Below are positions 54,294 to 63,712 of a stretch of DNA of 64,000 bases, piece by piece. The first letter of the stretch is position 1; every line of letters begins with the position of its first letter. The stretch spans positions 4,646,001 to 4,710,000 of the forward strand of contig NZ_AP019807.1 of NCBI RefSeq assembly GCF_007183175.1, read 5' to 3'. The notes under the pieces were generated by a model, which was given only the letters and a program-made list of their open reading frames with translations, did no database searches and was not told the origin of the DNA. The stretch is from Microbulbifer sp. GL-2 (GTDB lineage Bacteria; Pseudomonadota; Gammaproteobacteria; Pseudomonadales; Cellvibrionaceae). The translations under genes and the position numbers were made by a program.

Positions 54294-54411
54294 AACTCGG
54301 TACAACCTCGAACTATAAGTAGCTCACCCTTAAACAGAATAATACCCGTCAATAAGGATACTCCTTTATCTGCTACTCTCAGTGCAAAAATAAAGAGAGG
54401 AGTTGAAAGAA

Positions 54412-55401
54412 CTACAAATCTTTTAGGCAGTCCGGATCAGAAGTGTCTGCTGTATTATTACTCCAAGTATTAAATTGATTTGTACATTCTGCATTTTCGC
54501 TTAAATCTACCAAATCATCCTCTCCATTGTCCAATGCAGTATTATTTTTTACCGTGTTATTTGTGGCACTACTCGAAACCTCTATTCCTACAGTAGCATT
54601 ATCTAAAACAGTATTACGATTTATCAAGTTGTCAGTTACAGCAGCATCTATATCGATGCCGCCCTCTTTATTCCCCTCAACAAAGTTCCCCGAAATTGTA
54701 TTAAAACCAGTTTCTATGTCTACACCATCATCGTCATTTAGAATTATCAAGTTGTTAGTGAGCGAAGTGTTTTCTGCACTAATTTCCACCCCATCACTTC
54801 CACTGTTTTTTATCTCATTGAGTGTTATAACAGCAAACTCTCCATCAACCAAGATGCCGTCATTTCCGGCGCCATCTATATAATTATTACTTATAGTATT
54901 GTAATCACTCCCTTCTTTAATAAAAATCCCATCATCTGAAACCCCAACCTCTGGTCCCAATATTTTAGCCCCAGAAATGAAATTATAACTACTCACAACC
55001 TCAACCCCATCAAGCGCGAAGTCAAGAATCTTTGTATTCAAAACTGTATGTGACCCAACCCCTTCCAAAATTACCCCAGTTGGGCAAGAGTTTATTTCCC
55101 CACCAGTTACAATTGACGACAAACCCTTTACCCGTACCCCAGCAATACCAGCACCGAGAGAGTTGTCACACGTTATCTTACCACCACCTAACATCCTTAA
55201 ATATCCAGTCGGGCCAACTACAGTTAGCGCATAAGGACTGTCAGTTGTTAATGGGCAGTTCAATTCCTCCAACAGGAAAGTTGGAGTAAAAATAGTTTCG
55301 CCACACTCAACGGCAAGCGCATAAGAGGATTGAAAAAATGCACACATCAGTACAGAGGCATATACAGGTGGTTTAATTAAATTAGAAACCATAATCTTCA
55401 T
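54412..55401 (-). CDS. Secreted parallel beta-helix protein
   Basis: 329 residues with a signal peptide (PVYASVLMCAFFQSSYALA). The body consists of repeated short coils of the right-handed parallel beta-helix type (NosD/pectate-lyase-like): DGIFIKEGSDYNTISNNYI, DGILVDGEFAVITLNEIKNSG, DGVEISAENTSLTNNLIIL. Asn/Asp ladders and IxxN spacing recur about every 22-24 residues. Cysteines cap both ends. A polysaccharide-binding or lyase-like role is possible but no catalytic residues are evident. ATG at 55401 has AAGGGA upstream. It is a lone minus-strand gene with long gaps. Confidence 0.8.
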   Translation of the reverse strand: MKIMVSNLIKPPVYASVLMCAFFQSSYALAVECGETIFTPTFLLEELNCPLTTDSPYALTVVGPTGYLRMLGGGKITCDNSLGAGIAGVRVKGLSSIVTGGEINSCPTGVILEGVGSHTVLNTKILDFALDGVEVVSSYNFISGAKILGPEVGVSDDGIFIKEGSDYNTISNNYIDGAGNDGILVDGEFAVITLNEIKNSGSDGVEISAENTSLTNNLIILNDDDGVDIETGFNTISGNFVEGNKEGGIDIDAAVTDNLINRNTVLDNATVGIEVSSSATNNTVKNNTALDNGEDDLVDLSENAECTNQFNTWSNNTADTSDPDCLKDL

Positions 55402-56381
55402 GATAAATTCCCTTTAGTTTAAAAGTATTCAATGCCAACAAACATACCCAGCCAGAGACTGAAAGCATCTGACAGCACTGAAGAAAAATACCACAAATAA
55501 TATTAATTACATTTTATCAATAATACTAAATTTGAATAATTTCAATAAGCTCACAGCAAAATAGATATATAAACGCACAGAGCTCCAGTGGACCATATAG
55601 AGCAGTTATGAAAATTTCTGATAGCTTTATTGGAGCATTCCGCTATAGATCCATATAAAGGCGCTAAAAACACTTTCAATCCATTTATTGAGAGCCCATC
55701 ATATCAATCCGATGCGACATCAACACTTGCTTCGCTGAAAAACCTTACTGTCAAGTTATTTTTATGCAAGACCTCAACTCTAATAATCTTCAGGGGTAAA
55801 AGATCAATCTCAATTCAATGCAAGCACCGCCACCTTGGTAATCAAGAACTCCTGTTCGATACTGAACACTGTCTCGCATTGTCCTAATTTAAGATAAAAA
55901 TTCAGAACTTTATTCCAATTACTTACATATTACCTTCCCAAACCACAGTTACCTCTGTCACAAAATGCCAATAAATCCAATACATCAGAGACGCCCTTAA
56001 ATACTTCCCCCCGAGAATTTAGAAAGAAATTTAACTGGATAAGTGAATCTCTACCCACCAAAGGGAACCCGAGCTAAAACTACTGGTCTGTTCAATTAGC
56101 GTTAGTGAACGAGTTCATAAATTTAGCCAAAGGCGTCATTCAGTTAGAACCTATAACTAAGCAACAATAATTGCAGGCCCGTAAAAACCAACATGCTTCA
56201 CAGTTTATGCCGAGAAATTACATTTAAAATACCATTCAGGCTTGATCAGCGCATTATTATTGAGATTTCCTGAGCAATGCAGAATGTCAGGCAGCAATTC
56301 AAACACTGCCATAGATTAATTTTTAAATTTTTTTAAGCCTTAAAAAGGCTCATGAAAATAATAGAAACCAGGAGTAATTTT
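55402..56381. other. Long AT-rich intergenic region
   Basis: About 980 bp between divergent secreted-protein genes. A plus-strand frame of 85 codons (55630-55887) lacks a ribosome site and looks random. No RNA gene, repeat or known motif was seen. It must contain the promoter of the polysaccharide monooxygenase gene. Confidence 0.45.
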
Positions 56382-57875
56382 ATGCAATTAAGAACGAAAT
56401 GTGCCTTTGCAACAATACTACTGATACCTTTCAGTCTGCAGGTGCAAGCTCATGGCTGGTCTGAATACCCTAAGGCCAGGCAAAAAATCTGCTATGACCA
56501 GGGTAATATATGGTCTGGGACACCACCAAATCCCGCTTGTGCACAAGCTAAATCTATCTCTGGGTCTTACCCCTTCCAGCAGCACAATGAATTCTCAATT
56601 AACATACCTGACTACAATAACTTTTCTGCTGTAAAAAGTGCTATCCCCGATGGGACTCTCTGCTATGCCAATGACCCACAAAAAAAGGGCATGGGTGCAG
56701 CAACTGAAGGCTGGACTCGGGTTGAAGTCAACGCGGGAACATTCGAATATGTATTCACTGCAACAGCCCCGCACAACCCTTCATTCTGGGAGTTTTATTT
56801 AACGAAACCTAATGCTGATCTGTCAAAATCTCTGGCCTGGGATGACCTGGAACTTATTCAGGAAGTTGGCGATGTACCTGTCGTGAATGGTCAATATCGC
56901 ATGAATGTTACTATCCCCCAAGACAGGGTCGGCGATGCAATTTTATTTGTACGCTGGCAGCGAGAAGACGCAGCTGGAGAAGGCTTCTATAACTGTAGTG
57001 ACATCACCATTGTAAATGGTGACGTTGAGCCCCCCACTGAGCCAGACCCCGATGATGGTCAGCCATACCTTATCCAAGGCAACACCTTTATTCCTCAAGA
57101 AGTTAATTTAGACTCAGTTGAAGTCGGTGACACAGTAAATTATACAGTATTCAATAAAAATGGAGAGGAACATTCATCATTCTCACTGGCAATTACCGAA
57201 GACAATAAAAATGATTGGGATAGACTGCTGGCCTCTCAGGTTACCGGTTGGTATCAATCAAATCACAATGGAAATGTCTTTATTGGCCGCTGGCATGAGG
57301 AGATGAATCACTACATGTATTTCCAGGGTGATTTACATGGAAACTACTTCAACTCCAAAGATTCACGTGCTTCCGGCGAGTTCACTATCACGAGCAATGG
57401 AAGTGAGTTAATAGCCGCTATCACGCCTAAGGTTTTAAAACCTCTCGACATAGCCAAGGTGGAACACGGGGATTTACTGGTGCTCTCACCGGGAGAAAGC
57501 ACAGGAAATATCACTGATACCGAATGGTCACAGGTAAGTGGAAGCCCTGTTGAAACTGCAACTGGACCTAGTGGTGCGCTGGTTATTGATACGTCAAGCC
57601 TGACAAATGCACGCCATGAGTTAAGCTTCAAGCTAACCGTAAGCGGTGACTCTGCGACAGATGATGAGGTCTACTCTTTTGTAGTTGAACCCTCAACTCC
57701 CACTGACCCCACTGACCCCACTGATCCAACGGACCCAACTGATCAGGCATGGGATAGCAATCAAGTCTACACTGCCGGTGACACTGTAACGCACGACGGT
57801 AAAACCTGGACTGCTGGCTGGTGGACAAGGGGCGAGGAACCTGGCACAACTGGGCAATGGGGAGTTTGGCGCTAA
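56382..57875 (+). CDS. AA10 lytic polysaccharide monooxygenase, chitin-active type
   Basis: 497 residues from ATG at 56382 (AGGAG seven bases upstream); an in-frame start at 56352 adds ten residues. The signal peptide ends at QVQA, so mature His24 becomes the N-terminal copper ligand (HGWSEYPKARQ). The AA10 domain runs to about 211, with the second copper ligand H131 in TATAPHNPSFWEFYLTK. A middle module (about 228-345, GNTFIPQEVNLDSVEVGD, SHNGNVFIG-like region) resembles GbpA-type linker domains. It is followed by a beta domain, a TDP-repeat linker and a C-terminal CBM5/12-type module (about 456-497, AWDSNQVYTAGDTVTHDG... then WTAGWWTRGEEPG). It oxidatively cleaves crystalline chitin outside the cell. 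A terminator follows. Confidence 0.9.
   Translation: MQLRTKCAFATILLIPFSLQVQAHGWSEYPKARQKICYDQGNIWSGTPPNPACAQAKSISGSYPFQQHNEFSINIPDYNNFSAVKSAIPDGTLCYANDPQKKGMGAATEGWTRVEVNAGTFEYVFTATAPHNPSFWEFYLTKPNADLSKSLAWDDLELIQEVGDVPVVNGQYRMNVTIPQDRVGDAILFVRWQREDAAGEGFYNCSDITIVNGDVEPPTEPDPDDGQPYLIQGNTFIPQEVNLDSVEVGDTVNYTVFNKNGEEHSSFSLAITEDNKNDWDRLLASQVTGWYQSNHNGNVFIGRWHEEMNHYMYFQGDLHGNYFNSKDSRASGEFTITSNGSELIAAITPKVLKPLDIAKVEHGDLLVLSPGESTGNITDTEWSQVSGSPVETATGPSGALVIDTSSLTNARHELSFKLTVSGDSATDDEVYSFVVEPSTPTDPTDPTDPTDPTDQAWDSNQVYTAGDTVTHDGKTWTAGWWTRGEEPGTTGQWGVWR
57696..57744 (+). repeat. TDP-linker tandem repeat inside the AA10 gene
   Basis: About five imperfect copies of a 9-base unit encoding Pro-Thr-Asp, joining the body of the enzyme to its carbohydrate-binding module. 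Such linkers vary in copy number between strains. Confidence 0.75.
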
Positions 57876-57972
57876 GCCACCCTATTAGTAACTTGTATTT
57901 CACTGACTTAGGGGGAATTATGACAACTGACATAGCCCCCTAAACCCTTTCCAGTTTATAAGTTAAAAGGAG

Positions 57973-57996
57973 GCCTCGGAAACCCCGAGGCTTTCT
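57973..57996 (+). terminator. Rho-independent terminator of the AA10 gene
   Basis: Seven-base stem GCCTCGG/CCGAGGC with loop AAACC-like, followed by TTTCT, about 100 bp after the stop. Confidence 0.78.
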
Positions 57997-58132
57997 AAAA
58001 CTCATCAACTATAGAATTCCAGGTACTATATTTCCTTGCGTTTACCAGAAAAACTATCCATAATTTTCCATTTTGAGAGATTTCTTAGATATTAACCACT
58101 AAACATCCCACCTTCTAAAGCCGTAATTGAAT

Positions 58133-59422
58133 TCAAATATCCCAGGTCATTTTTTTTATGATATCCATATACTCATTGGCATACATGGAGATACTGCACC
58201 TACTTATTAAAGGCTCACAATACCCAAATACAAAAACCGAATTTCGGAATGTCGTGTAATTTATAACCATAATCGGATTTATACCATTGGTTTGTGTAAC
58301 CATTCCCTCCCTGATCTCAAAATACTTAATTTTTTCTGCCATACGAGTCATATCACCTACGTTCGAGACAACTATACCAGCAGAAAATGAATTTTGAGGA
58401 GCTGTAATTTCCGCAGCCATGCGGATTATATCTTCCATCTTGTAATCCGATCTCAGATTTTTTGTCAGTGGACTTTGCTTAAGTAAAACTGAATCAATCT
58501 GTTCCTGAAAAATTTTGGCAATATCAATAACATTAGTCGATTCAATATTCGAAGGAAGTTGCAAACTTGTCGTTTCAGAAAATGAGCCAATATGATCAAG
58601 GGGTATATTAGGGCTGCAAAACCCGCGAGCATCCAGTGCTAAAATTATTTCCGTTAAATTCTTATATACGGGCACCACTCGCGCTGCAATCGCAGCGACG
58701 GCACAGAAAATTGCTGTTAATTTTACCTGATTTTTTTTACCAATTTCTGCCAACAATCTGATAGCCTCTAATGGCATCAGGTATGATATTGCGCAGGCTG
58801 TTCGCTCAGATGGTGGAGCCTCTTTTTCTACCGCCCATTGAAAATTACCCTTATTTTTATGCTCCACCTCATTCTCTCCAGAGTATCCAGCTGCCTCCAG
58901 TCGGCTTGCAATACTCTCTAGAAGGGGAAGAGATTGGAATCTATCTTTTTTTTCGTTCCGAAGATATTTATCTAAATCAGAAAATAGAGTCATTATTGAT
59001 CTTCCGTCCATCACTGAATGTACATTGAGGACAGAAATCCACTCTACTAGTCCGTCTTGATCAAGATAAAAAGTTAAACTATATACATATTTTTCACTAT
59101 CCAAACAATTCATTCCGTGATGAATAAACTCACTCTCTAAATTTAGAGGTTTATCAACACGGCATATCTGCAGAGGAATATCCTTAAAATCGACGTCACA
59201 GACCCAGCAAAGTTTCTCCCCCCTTTGTACACGAGCACGTAGGAGAGGATGACGTTGATGCAAGTATGCCAAGCCCTTACGCAAAGGTTCTACTCTCAGG
59301 GGCTCACAGACCTTTATAAATGAGATGAGTTGTAGCCCACCATGAGACTGCCTGGTCATCTCGCAGAAAAGAGCTTCTTGAGGTCCGAGCTCTCGGGAAA
59401 ATGGCTTCAAACCCATAAACAT
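58133..59422 (-). CDS. Stand-alone condensation/PapA-type acyltransferase
   Basis: 429 residues of the condensation-domain superfamily. The catalytic signature is H135-S-V-M-D139-G140 (HxxxDG). A second region (about 280-300, NIPLDHIGSFSETTSLQL) and the C-terminal VFGYCEPL stretch correspond to the latch and floor loop. It has no carrier-protein or adenylation domain, so it is closer to stand-alone acyltransferases such as PapA-type wax/phthiocerol enzymes or alcohol-acyl condensing enzymes. No partner genes lie nearby. ATG at 59422 or the Met two codons later may start it. Confidence 0.8.
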   Translation of the reverse strand: MFMGLKPFSRELGPQEALFCEMTRQSHGGLQLISFIKVCEPLRVEPLRKGLAYLHQRHPLLRARVQRGEKLCWVCDVDFKDIPLQICRVDKPLNLESEFIHHGMNCLDSEKYVYSLTFYLDQDGLVEWISVLNVHSVMDGRSIMTLFSDLDKYLRNEKKDRFQSLPLLESIASRLEAAGYSGENEVEHKNKGNFQWAVEKEAPPSERTACAISYLMPLEAIRLLAEIGKKNQVKLTAIFCAVAAIAARVVPVYKNLTEIILALDARGFCSPNIPLDHIGSFSETTSLQLPSNIESTNVIDIAKIFQEQIDSVLLKQSPLTKNLRSDYKMEDIIRMAAEITAPQNSFSAGIVVSNVGDMTRMAEKIKYFEIREGMVTQTNGINPIMVINYTTFRNSVFVFGYCEPLISRCSISMYANEYMDIIKKMTWDI

Positions 59423-60090
59423 ATACTCGACATGACATAAAGAGTATCAACAGGCTCGAATTATAGTTACAGGTAAGCAGACTACAATCTGTACAAAACA
59501 GAAGTATCCCAAGATGCTGGAATAGAAATAGCTTATTACTAAATATAATTTAGGCTGCTTACCCAAAGCAAAAAATTTTCACTTTACTCCTTCACTATTT
59601 TAAAGACCTATCAAGTAGAGAATACCTAGGTAGTTGTTGCAACATCAGGAAATATCAACCTATAAGATATCCAGCAGCAAAGGCAAACTCGGAATTACCT
59701 TTCCTAAAGGCAAACCTAAAACACAACTGATAATCGGAGGCGGATGCCTCATAAAAAACAACTCAAATGTTATTACATTCTTTTTATTTTTGTCATCAAA
59801 GATCCATACATTAGTGTTATATACACTACAGACAAATTCTTATTAGACACCCCCCGTTAGTAGATTATTCCTGAGTCAATTCGTGATGCCATACGCAAAC
59901 ATAATCAAAGTTAACCCACCACCTAAACGTGTCCATTATAAGTTGTTGACATCGGTAATTTTAATTTTAGAGTGTAAAGCATCTGAGGCAACCAGGACAA
60001 ATCACAACAAAAGGCCATTTATTTAAGCAACATACATCTGACTCACTGAAGTACTGTATATTTTTATTAACCAGGAAATGGAGAACATAG
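59423..60090. other. Intergenic region, nothing recognised
   Basis: About 670 bp of AT-rich sequence between divergent genes. A plus-strand frame (59634-59846, 70 codons) has no clear ribosome site or conserved look. No hairpin or RNA gene was seen. Confidence 0.4.
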
Positions 60091-60690
60091 ATGTTTAACA
60101 AACTTGTAACCTTCGCGTTTTGCGCAATTTTTTCCGGACCGCTTCTGGCAAAGTCAATTATGATTGACGGCCAGCAAATTGAAATCGGCGAGATCGCTGT
60201 AAACGGCACTGGCTGCCCTGTAGGATCAGTAGCGGCTACAGCAACAGATGACAATAAAAATATTGCCATTCTATTTAGCAGCTACAGTGCTATTACTAAC
60301 TCAGCAAATCCAGTTGCAAACTCTGATTGCAATCTCGCAATCCCTTTGAGTGTTGAGCCTGGTTTTTCAGTTGGAATCCTGGATATTGATTGGCGTGGCA
60401 CGGTTTACTCTGCTCCAGGATCGCTTATCAACTTCCACCGTGAATACTTCTTCTCAGGCAATCAGGGCCCCAGCCATGATAATAACTGGAATAGCTCGGA
60501 ATTCGAGAATTTCCTTTTAAATGATCGCCCACCATTTGTCTATTACTCTGGCTGCGATGGAGAAGCCCTCATTGCCAGAGCAGATACCGCGGCAACTGTG
60601 ATTGGTGCTGACAGCCTATTTTCTTTGCGCGCTGCGGATGTAGGGGCAGAACTACTTTTGAATGTACAAATAATCCCTTGCGATGAATAG
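60091..60690 (+). CDS. DUF4360-family secreted protein
   Basis: 199 residues with a signal peptide (FAFCAIFSGPLLA). The mature part contains AVNGTGCPVGSVAATATDDN, NIAILFSSYSA and NCNL-like DCNLAIPLSVEPGFSVGILDIDWRG. These are the recognised features of DUF4360 proteins, with four mature cysteines expected to form two disulfides. Family members are secreted and common in fungi and bacteria; function is not known. It has a GGAG-like ribosome site upstream. It lies among other lone secreted-protein genes, with no operon. Confidence 0.82.
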   Translation: MFNKLVTFAFCAIFSGPLLAKSIMIDGQQIEIGEIAVNGTGCPVGSVAATATDDNKNIAILFSSYSAITNSANPVANSDCNLAIPLSVEPGFSVGILDIDWRGTVYSAPGSLINFHREYFFSGNQGPSHDNNWNSSEFENFLLNDRPPFVYYSGCDGEALIARADTAATVIGADSLFSLRAADVGAELLLNVQIIPCDE

Positions 60691-61203
60691 TTAACCTCTA
60701 TCTTGGTTACTCTCTGCCCACAACATGGTGGAGAGTAACCACAATTGAGTTCATTTAGCGATCAGACCAAAATAGCCTGTATGTCCACACCTCATAGTGA
60801 AATAACGACTAGTAACCCTTGCCAATTAAGCTGCACCTGCCACCTTACATTTAGTAAAACCACAGCAAATCCTACACCTGGAAATCAAACCATCCAGTTA
60901 TGACTGGATTTAATAGAAAACTTGTTTCTTATTTAAGAACTTCCTAACAGAAATATTCCTGGTAGTTTTTCACGGCAAGGGCCTAAACTGCTATCAAGAT
61001 GCTCACAATACACGCAACATTCCACGCCACAAGGTACTGGGATTTTTGTGTGAATTTGCGCCTCAGATCTGCTGATAACGGATGTTCCCCTTCTCTAAAT
61101 GAATTAAACGCCATGGAAAGGCTCAGTATGTTGATATAGAAATATCAATATATGTGGACATGTTTACTATCAATTGGCTTTTTAATACCTGGGAGTATTT
61201 TCA
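60691..61203. promoter_or_regulatory. Intergenic region with an inverted repeat before the SnoaL-like gene
   Basis: About 510 bp. A perfect inverted repeat TTGATAT-4-ATATCAA lies at 61132-61149, 55 bp before the next start, suited to an operator. Its core resembles the palindrome before ahpC copy 2, but shared control is only a guess. Nothing else was seen. Confidence 0.5.
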
Positions 61204-61713
61204 ATGTCTAAACGCTCATTCTCCGTAATTTTGTCGATATGTATTTTCCTAACTGGAATTACCGGTAGCGTTATCGCGCAACCTAACAACCTGCAAGACA
61301 ATAAAAAAATCGCAATGCACGCGATTGAAATCTGGAAAAGTGATTCAAAAGCTGATCTGACAACGATTTTTGCCTCAAATTATGTGAATAATCTTGACTC
61401 ATCCGTTAGCACCGAAGTTGGCCCACAAAAACGTAACTTAAAGGAATTCGAGGCTGAAGTTACTAAATTCCGTGCTGCATTCAAAGATATGAAACTGCTT
61501 AATACTAAGCAGGTAGCAGAAGGAGACATGGTCGCTACTCATGTGATGATCAGCGCCAAACATGTTGGTTCATTTATGGGTGAGACTCCAACCAATAAAA
61601 CAATCACTTGGGACGCTGTGGAATTCGTAAAGATTGAGAACGGAAAAATCGTTGAGACCTGGGTCACATGGGATAAATATGGATTTCTGAAGCAAATTGG
61701 CATTCTAAAATAG
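61204..61713 (+). CDS. SnoaL-like ester-cyclase-fold exported protein
   Basis: 169 residues. A signal peptide (LSICIFLTGITGSVIA) precedes a SnoaL-like/NTF2-fold domain of about 140 residues. It contains IEIWKSDSKADLTTIFASNYVNN, FEAEVTKFRAAFKDM and the C-terminal VETWVTWDKYGFLKQIGIL. In ester cyclases the aspartate and histidine of the pocket act on polyketide substrates; here secretion and a lone gene make an enzymatic role uncertain. Its GGGAG-like ribosome site precedes ATG at 61204. Confidence 0.78.
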   Translation: MSKRSFSVILSICIFLTGITGSVIAQPNNLQDNKKIAMHAIEIWKSDSKADLTTIFASNYVNNLDSSVSTEVGPQKRNLKEFEAEVTKFRAAFKDMKLLNTKQVAEGDMVATHVMISAKHVGSFMGETPTNKTITWDAVEFVKIENGKIVETWVTWDKYGFLKQIGILK

Positions 61714-62105
61714 CCACATTTGGTTCGCTTCCTCTTACCTATACTCGGCTTTTGGGGTTACCTTCCCCCGGGGCCACTTAAATCGGGTGCGTGGCAGAAT
61801 CCAAGTTCTGTCGCGCTCCAGGGTTTGTGTTAGTAGCTTCTGTACTGGACCAATTTGCTAGTCGCCACACACCAGACACCCCCTCAGGCAGGATACAGGG
61901 AGGAAAGCCATAACTGATTGCCAGGTCAGCTCACCTCCCCCAACAGCTAATCGGCCTATTTTACGTGCTGTATCTCTACCCGGCTGATAGTTACTTTCTT
62001 CTATAAGGATGGCCGATGTCCTCAGGCAGGCCCCTCCCCCATCAAAGCAAATATCAAACATCAACTGAGACTGGCCCCTGATTTCCCCTGCTGATACCAG
62101 GGATA
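61714..62105 (-). other. Remnant region interrupted by the IS element
   Basis: About 390 bp between the SnoaL-like gene and the IS element. Read on the minus strand after excising the element and one ATA duplication, an open reading passes through the junction from the right flank into this region (TYAYPWYQQGKSG) before a stop. Further open stretches include EESNYQPGRDTARKIGR. This looks like an old gene already decayed when the element landed. The family is not recognised. Confidence 0.4.
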
Positions 62106-62167
62106 TGATCCTACCCACCAACGACGGACACTCTCTTAAGCGATAAACTACGCAGCAGAGGTGCCCT

Positions 62168-62467
62168 ATGACAAGATCAAGTAAACCAACCAAAACCACT
62201 CGTAAACAATACTCAGATGAGTATAGAAAAGATGCTCTGGCACTGGCGCTCAAGGTCGGGGTAAGCGTTGCCGCTAAACAGCTTGGGTTGCATCCTTCCC
62301 AGATTTACGGATGGCGAAGTAAGGCTCAGTTACATCAGAGCCGAGGGGATGCCGAGAGAGAGCTGGCGACAGAAAATGCTCGACTTAAGCGGCAGCTGGC
62401 TGAGCAGGCAGAGGAGCTGGCGATCTTAAAAAAGGCCGCAGCGTACTTTGCAAAGAGCCTGAAATGA
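62168..62467 (+). CDS. IS3-family transposase OrfA
   Basis: 99-residue helix-turn-helix protein. KQYSDEYRKDALALAL and VSVAAKQLGLHPSQIYGWRSK form the IS3 OrfA DNA-binding domain, followed by a leucine zipper (ENARLKRQLAEQAEELAILKK). The slippery A AAA AAG at 62428-62434 lies in its frame near the end. Slippage by -1 continues through GRSVLCKEPE into orfB without a stop, giving the OrfAB transposase. Confidence 0.94.
   Translation: MTRSSKPTKTTRKQYSDEYRKDALALALKVGVSVAAKQLGLHPSQIYGWRSKAQLHQSRGDAERELATENARLKRQLAEQAEELAILKKAAAYFAKSLK
62428..62434 (+). promoter_or_regulatory. -1 programmed frameshift site (A AAA AAG)
   Basis: The heptamer is in the orfA frame as TTA AAA AAG, and the -1 frame is open from here to the orfB start. 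This is the standard IS3 arrangement for making OrfAB. Confidence 0.85.
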
Positions 62468-63330
62468 GGTACGCCTTCATGCAAAAGCACAGGCATGAAT
62501 TCAGCATCAAAGCGATGGCCAAGGTATTGGGCGTATCTCGCAGTGGCTTTTATAACTGGGTGTCAAGATCGGCTGACCAATCCAAGTACCAGCAGTACCG
62601 AATGCAGCTCGATAGCTTGGTACAGCAGCGCTTTATAGCCAGCAAAGAACGTAGCGGCGCCCCTCGTCTGACGAAGGAGTTGGCCAGTGAGGGGAGTAAA
62701 TATAACCAGAAAACAATTGCTGCCAGCATGCATCGACAGGGCCTACGGGCTAAAGCAGGCAGGAGATATAAAGCCACAACCTACTCAAAACATGGTCTGC
62801 CAGTAGCTCCAAATTTGCTCGAGCAGAACTTTAATGCTGAAGCGCCGAATCAGAAATGGGCTGGGGATATTACCTACCTACGAACGGAAGAAGGTTGGTT
62901 ATATCTGGCTGTAGTGATAGACCTATATAGTCGGCTGGTTATTGGTTGGGCGATGTCAGAAACGATGACGGCTACATTGGTCTGTGACGCCCTTCAAATG
63001 GCTTTATGGCGACGTAAGAAACCTACGAATGTTATCGTGCATACAGACAGGGGAAGCCAGTATTGCTCTAAAGATTATCAATCTTTAATTACAGCGTATG
63101 ATCTGCGGTGCAGCATGAGCGCCAAAGGTAATTGCTATGATAACGCTTGTGCAGAAACATTCTTCCACTCACTTAAAGTAGAAGCAATCCATGGTAACCG
63201 CTTTCCTACAAGGCGCCTCATGAGAGAAACCGTATTTGAGTATATAGAGATAGACTACAATCGAAATCGCCTACACAGCGCCAATGGCTATCTCAGCCCT
63301 GAGGCGTTTGAGGAACAACTAGTCGCTTAG
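62464..63330 (+). CDS. IS3-family transposase OrfB (DDE integrase)
   Basis: 288 residues. An N-terminal HTH_21 region (SIKAMAKVLGVSRSGFYNWV) precedes the rve catalytic core. The first Asp is in WAGDITYL, the second in HTDRGSQYCS, and the Glu in NACAETFFHSLKVE, the DDE triad. The C-terminus carries YNRNRLHSANGYLSPEAFEE. It overlaps orfA by four bases and is mainly made as the frameshift fusion. It looks intact. Confidence 0.95.
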   Translation: MRYAFMQKHRHEFSIKAMAKVLGVSRSGFYNWVSRSADQSKYQQYRMQLDSLVQQRFIASKERSGAPRLTKELASEGSKYNQKTIAASMHRQGLRAKAGRRYKATTYSKHGLPVAPNLLEQNFNAEAPNQKWAGDITYLRTEEGWLYLAVVIDLYSRLVIGWAMSETMTATLVCDALQMALWRRKKPTNVIVHTDRGSQYCSKDYQSLITAYDLRCSMSAKGNCYDNACAETFFHSLKVEAIHGNRFPTRRLMRETVFEYIEIDYNRNRLHSANGYLSPEAFEEQLVA

Positions 63331-63360
63331 TAGTGTGTCCGTTGTTGATGGGTAGGATCA

Positions 63361-63712
63361 ATAAGCATAAGTAACGGCTATATCTGTCGATAGAGTATCT
63401 AAGCAGCTTTCAAACCATAGTGAAGCCAATCCTGCCATCTCAGCCCCCTGAATGCTTACCTCATAGGCGCTCATCAAGCAGGCATCTAGAAATTACCGAA
63501 TATGATCAAGGGAAAGTCATCAGGAAGCTGACTAAATTGGTTTCCAATTACACTCCGGAGGCATGACAAAGTAGGAAATATATTAAGTACTGCACAGAAA
63601 AGTTATTAAAGAAAACTAAAATGATGCCCGTAATTTTTCGGTCAAAAACAATGAGTCAATCAACGAATGCAAAATGTGCATTCACTTTAGGTAACGCATC
63701 TTCAGGCAAATT
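63361..63712. other. Intergenic region with a candidate operator
   Basis: About 350 bp. The left part is the right half of the decayed locus split by the IS. At 63665-63683 a perfect 7-base inverted repeat GAATGCA-5-TGCATTC lies 30 bp before the lipoprotein start, a possible operator. Confidence 0.5.

Larger units (their letters stand above)
62106..63360 (+). mobile_element. IS3-family insertion sequence, complete
   Basis: 1255-bp element. The ends start TGATCCTACCCA and finish with its complement; 24 of the outermost 26 bases match between IRL (from 62106) and IRR (to 63360). A 3-bp ATA duplication flanks it (62103-62105 and 63361-63363). It carries orfA and orfB overlapping by 4 bases, with an A6G slippery heptamer (62428-62434) for -1 frameshifting to OrfAB. 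All parts look intact, so it may still be mobile. The subgroup (IS51-like) is inferred from the transposase. Confidence 0.92.

Noticed and set aside
61858..62253. Minus-strand open frame of 131 codons at the IS border
   Set aside because: Spans the IS left end and the decayed region; not a gene, although it carries part of the fossil.
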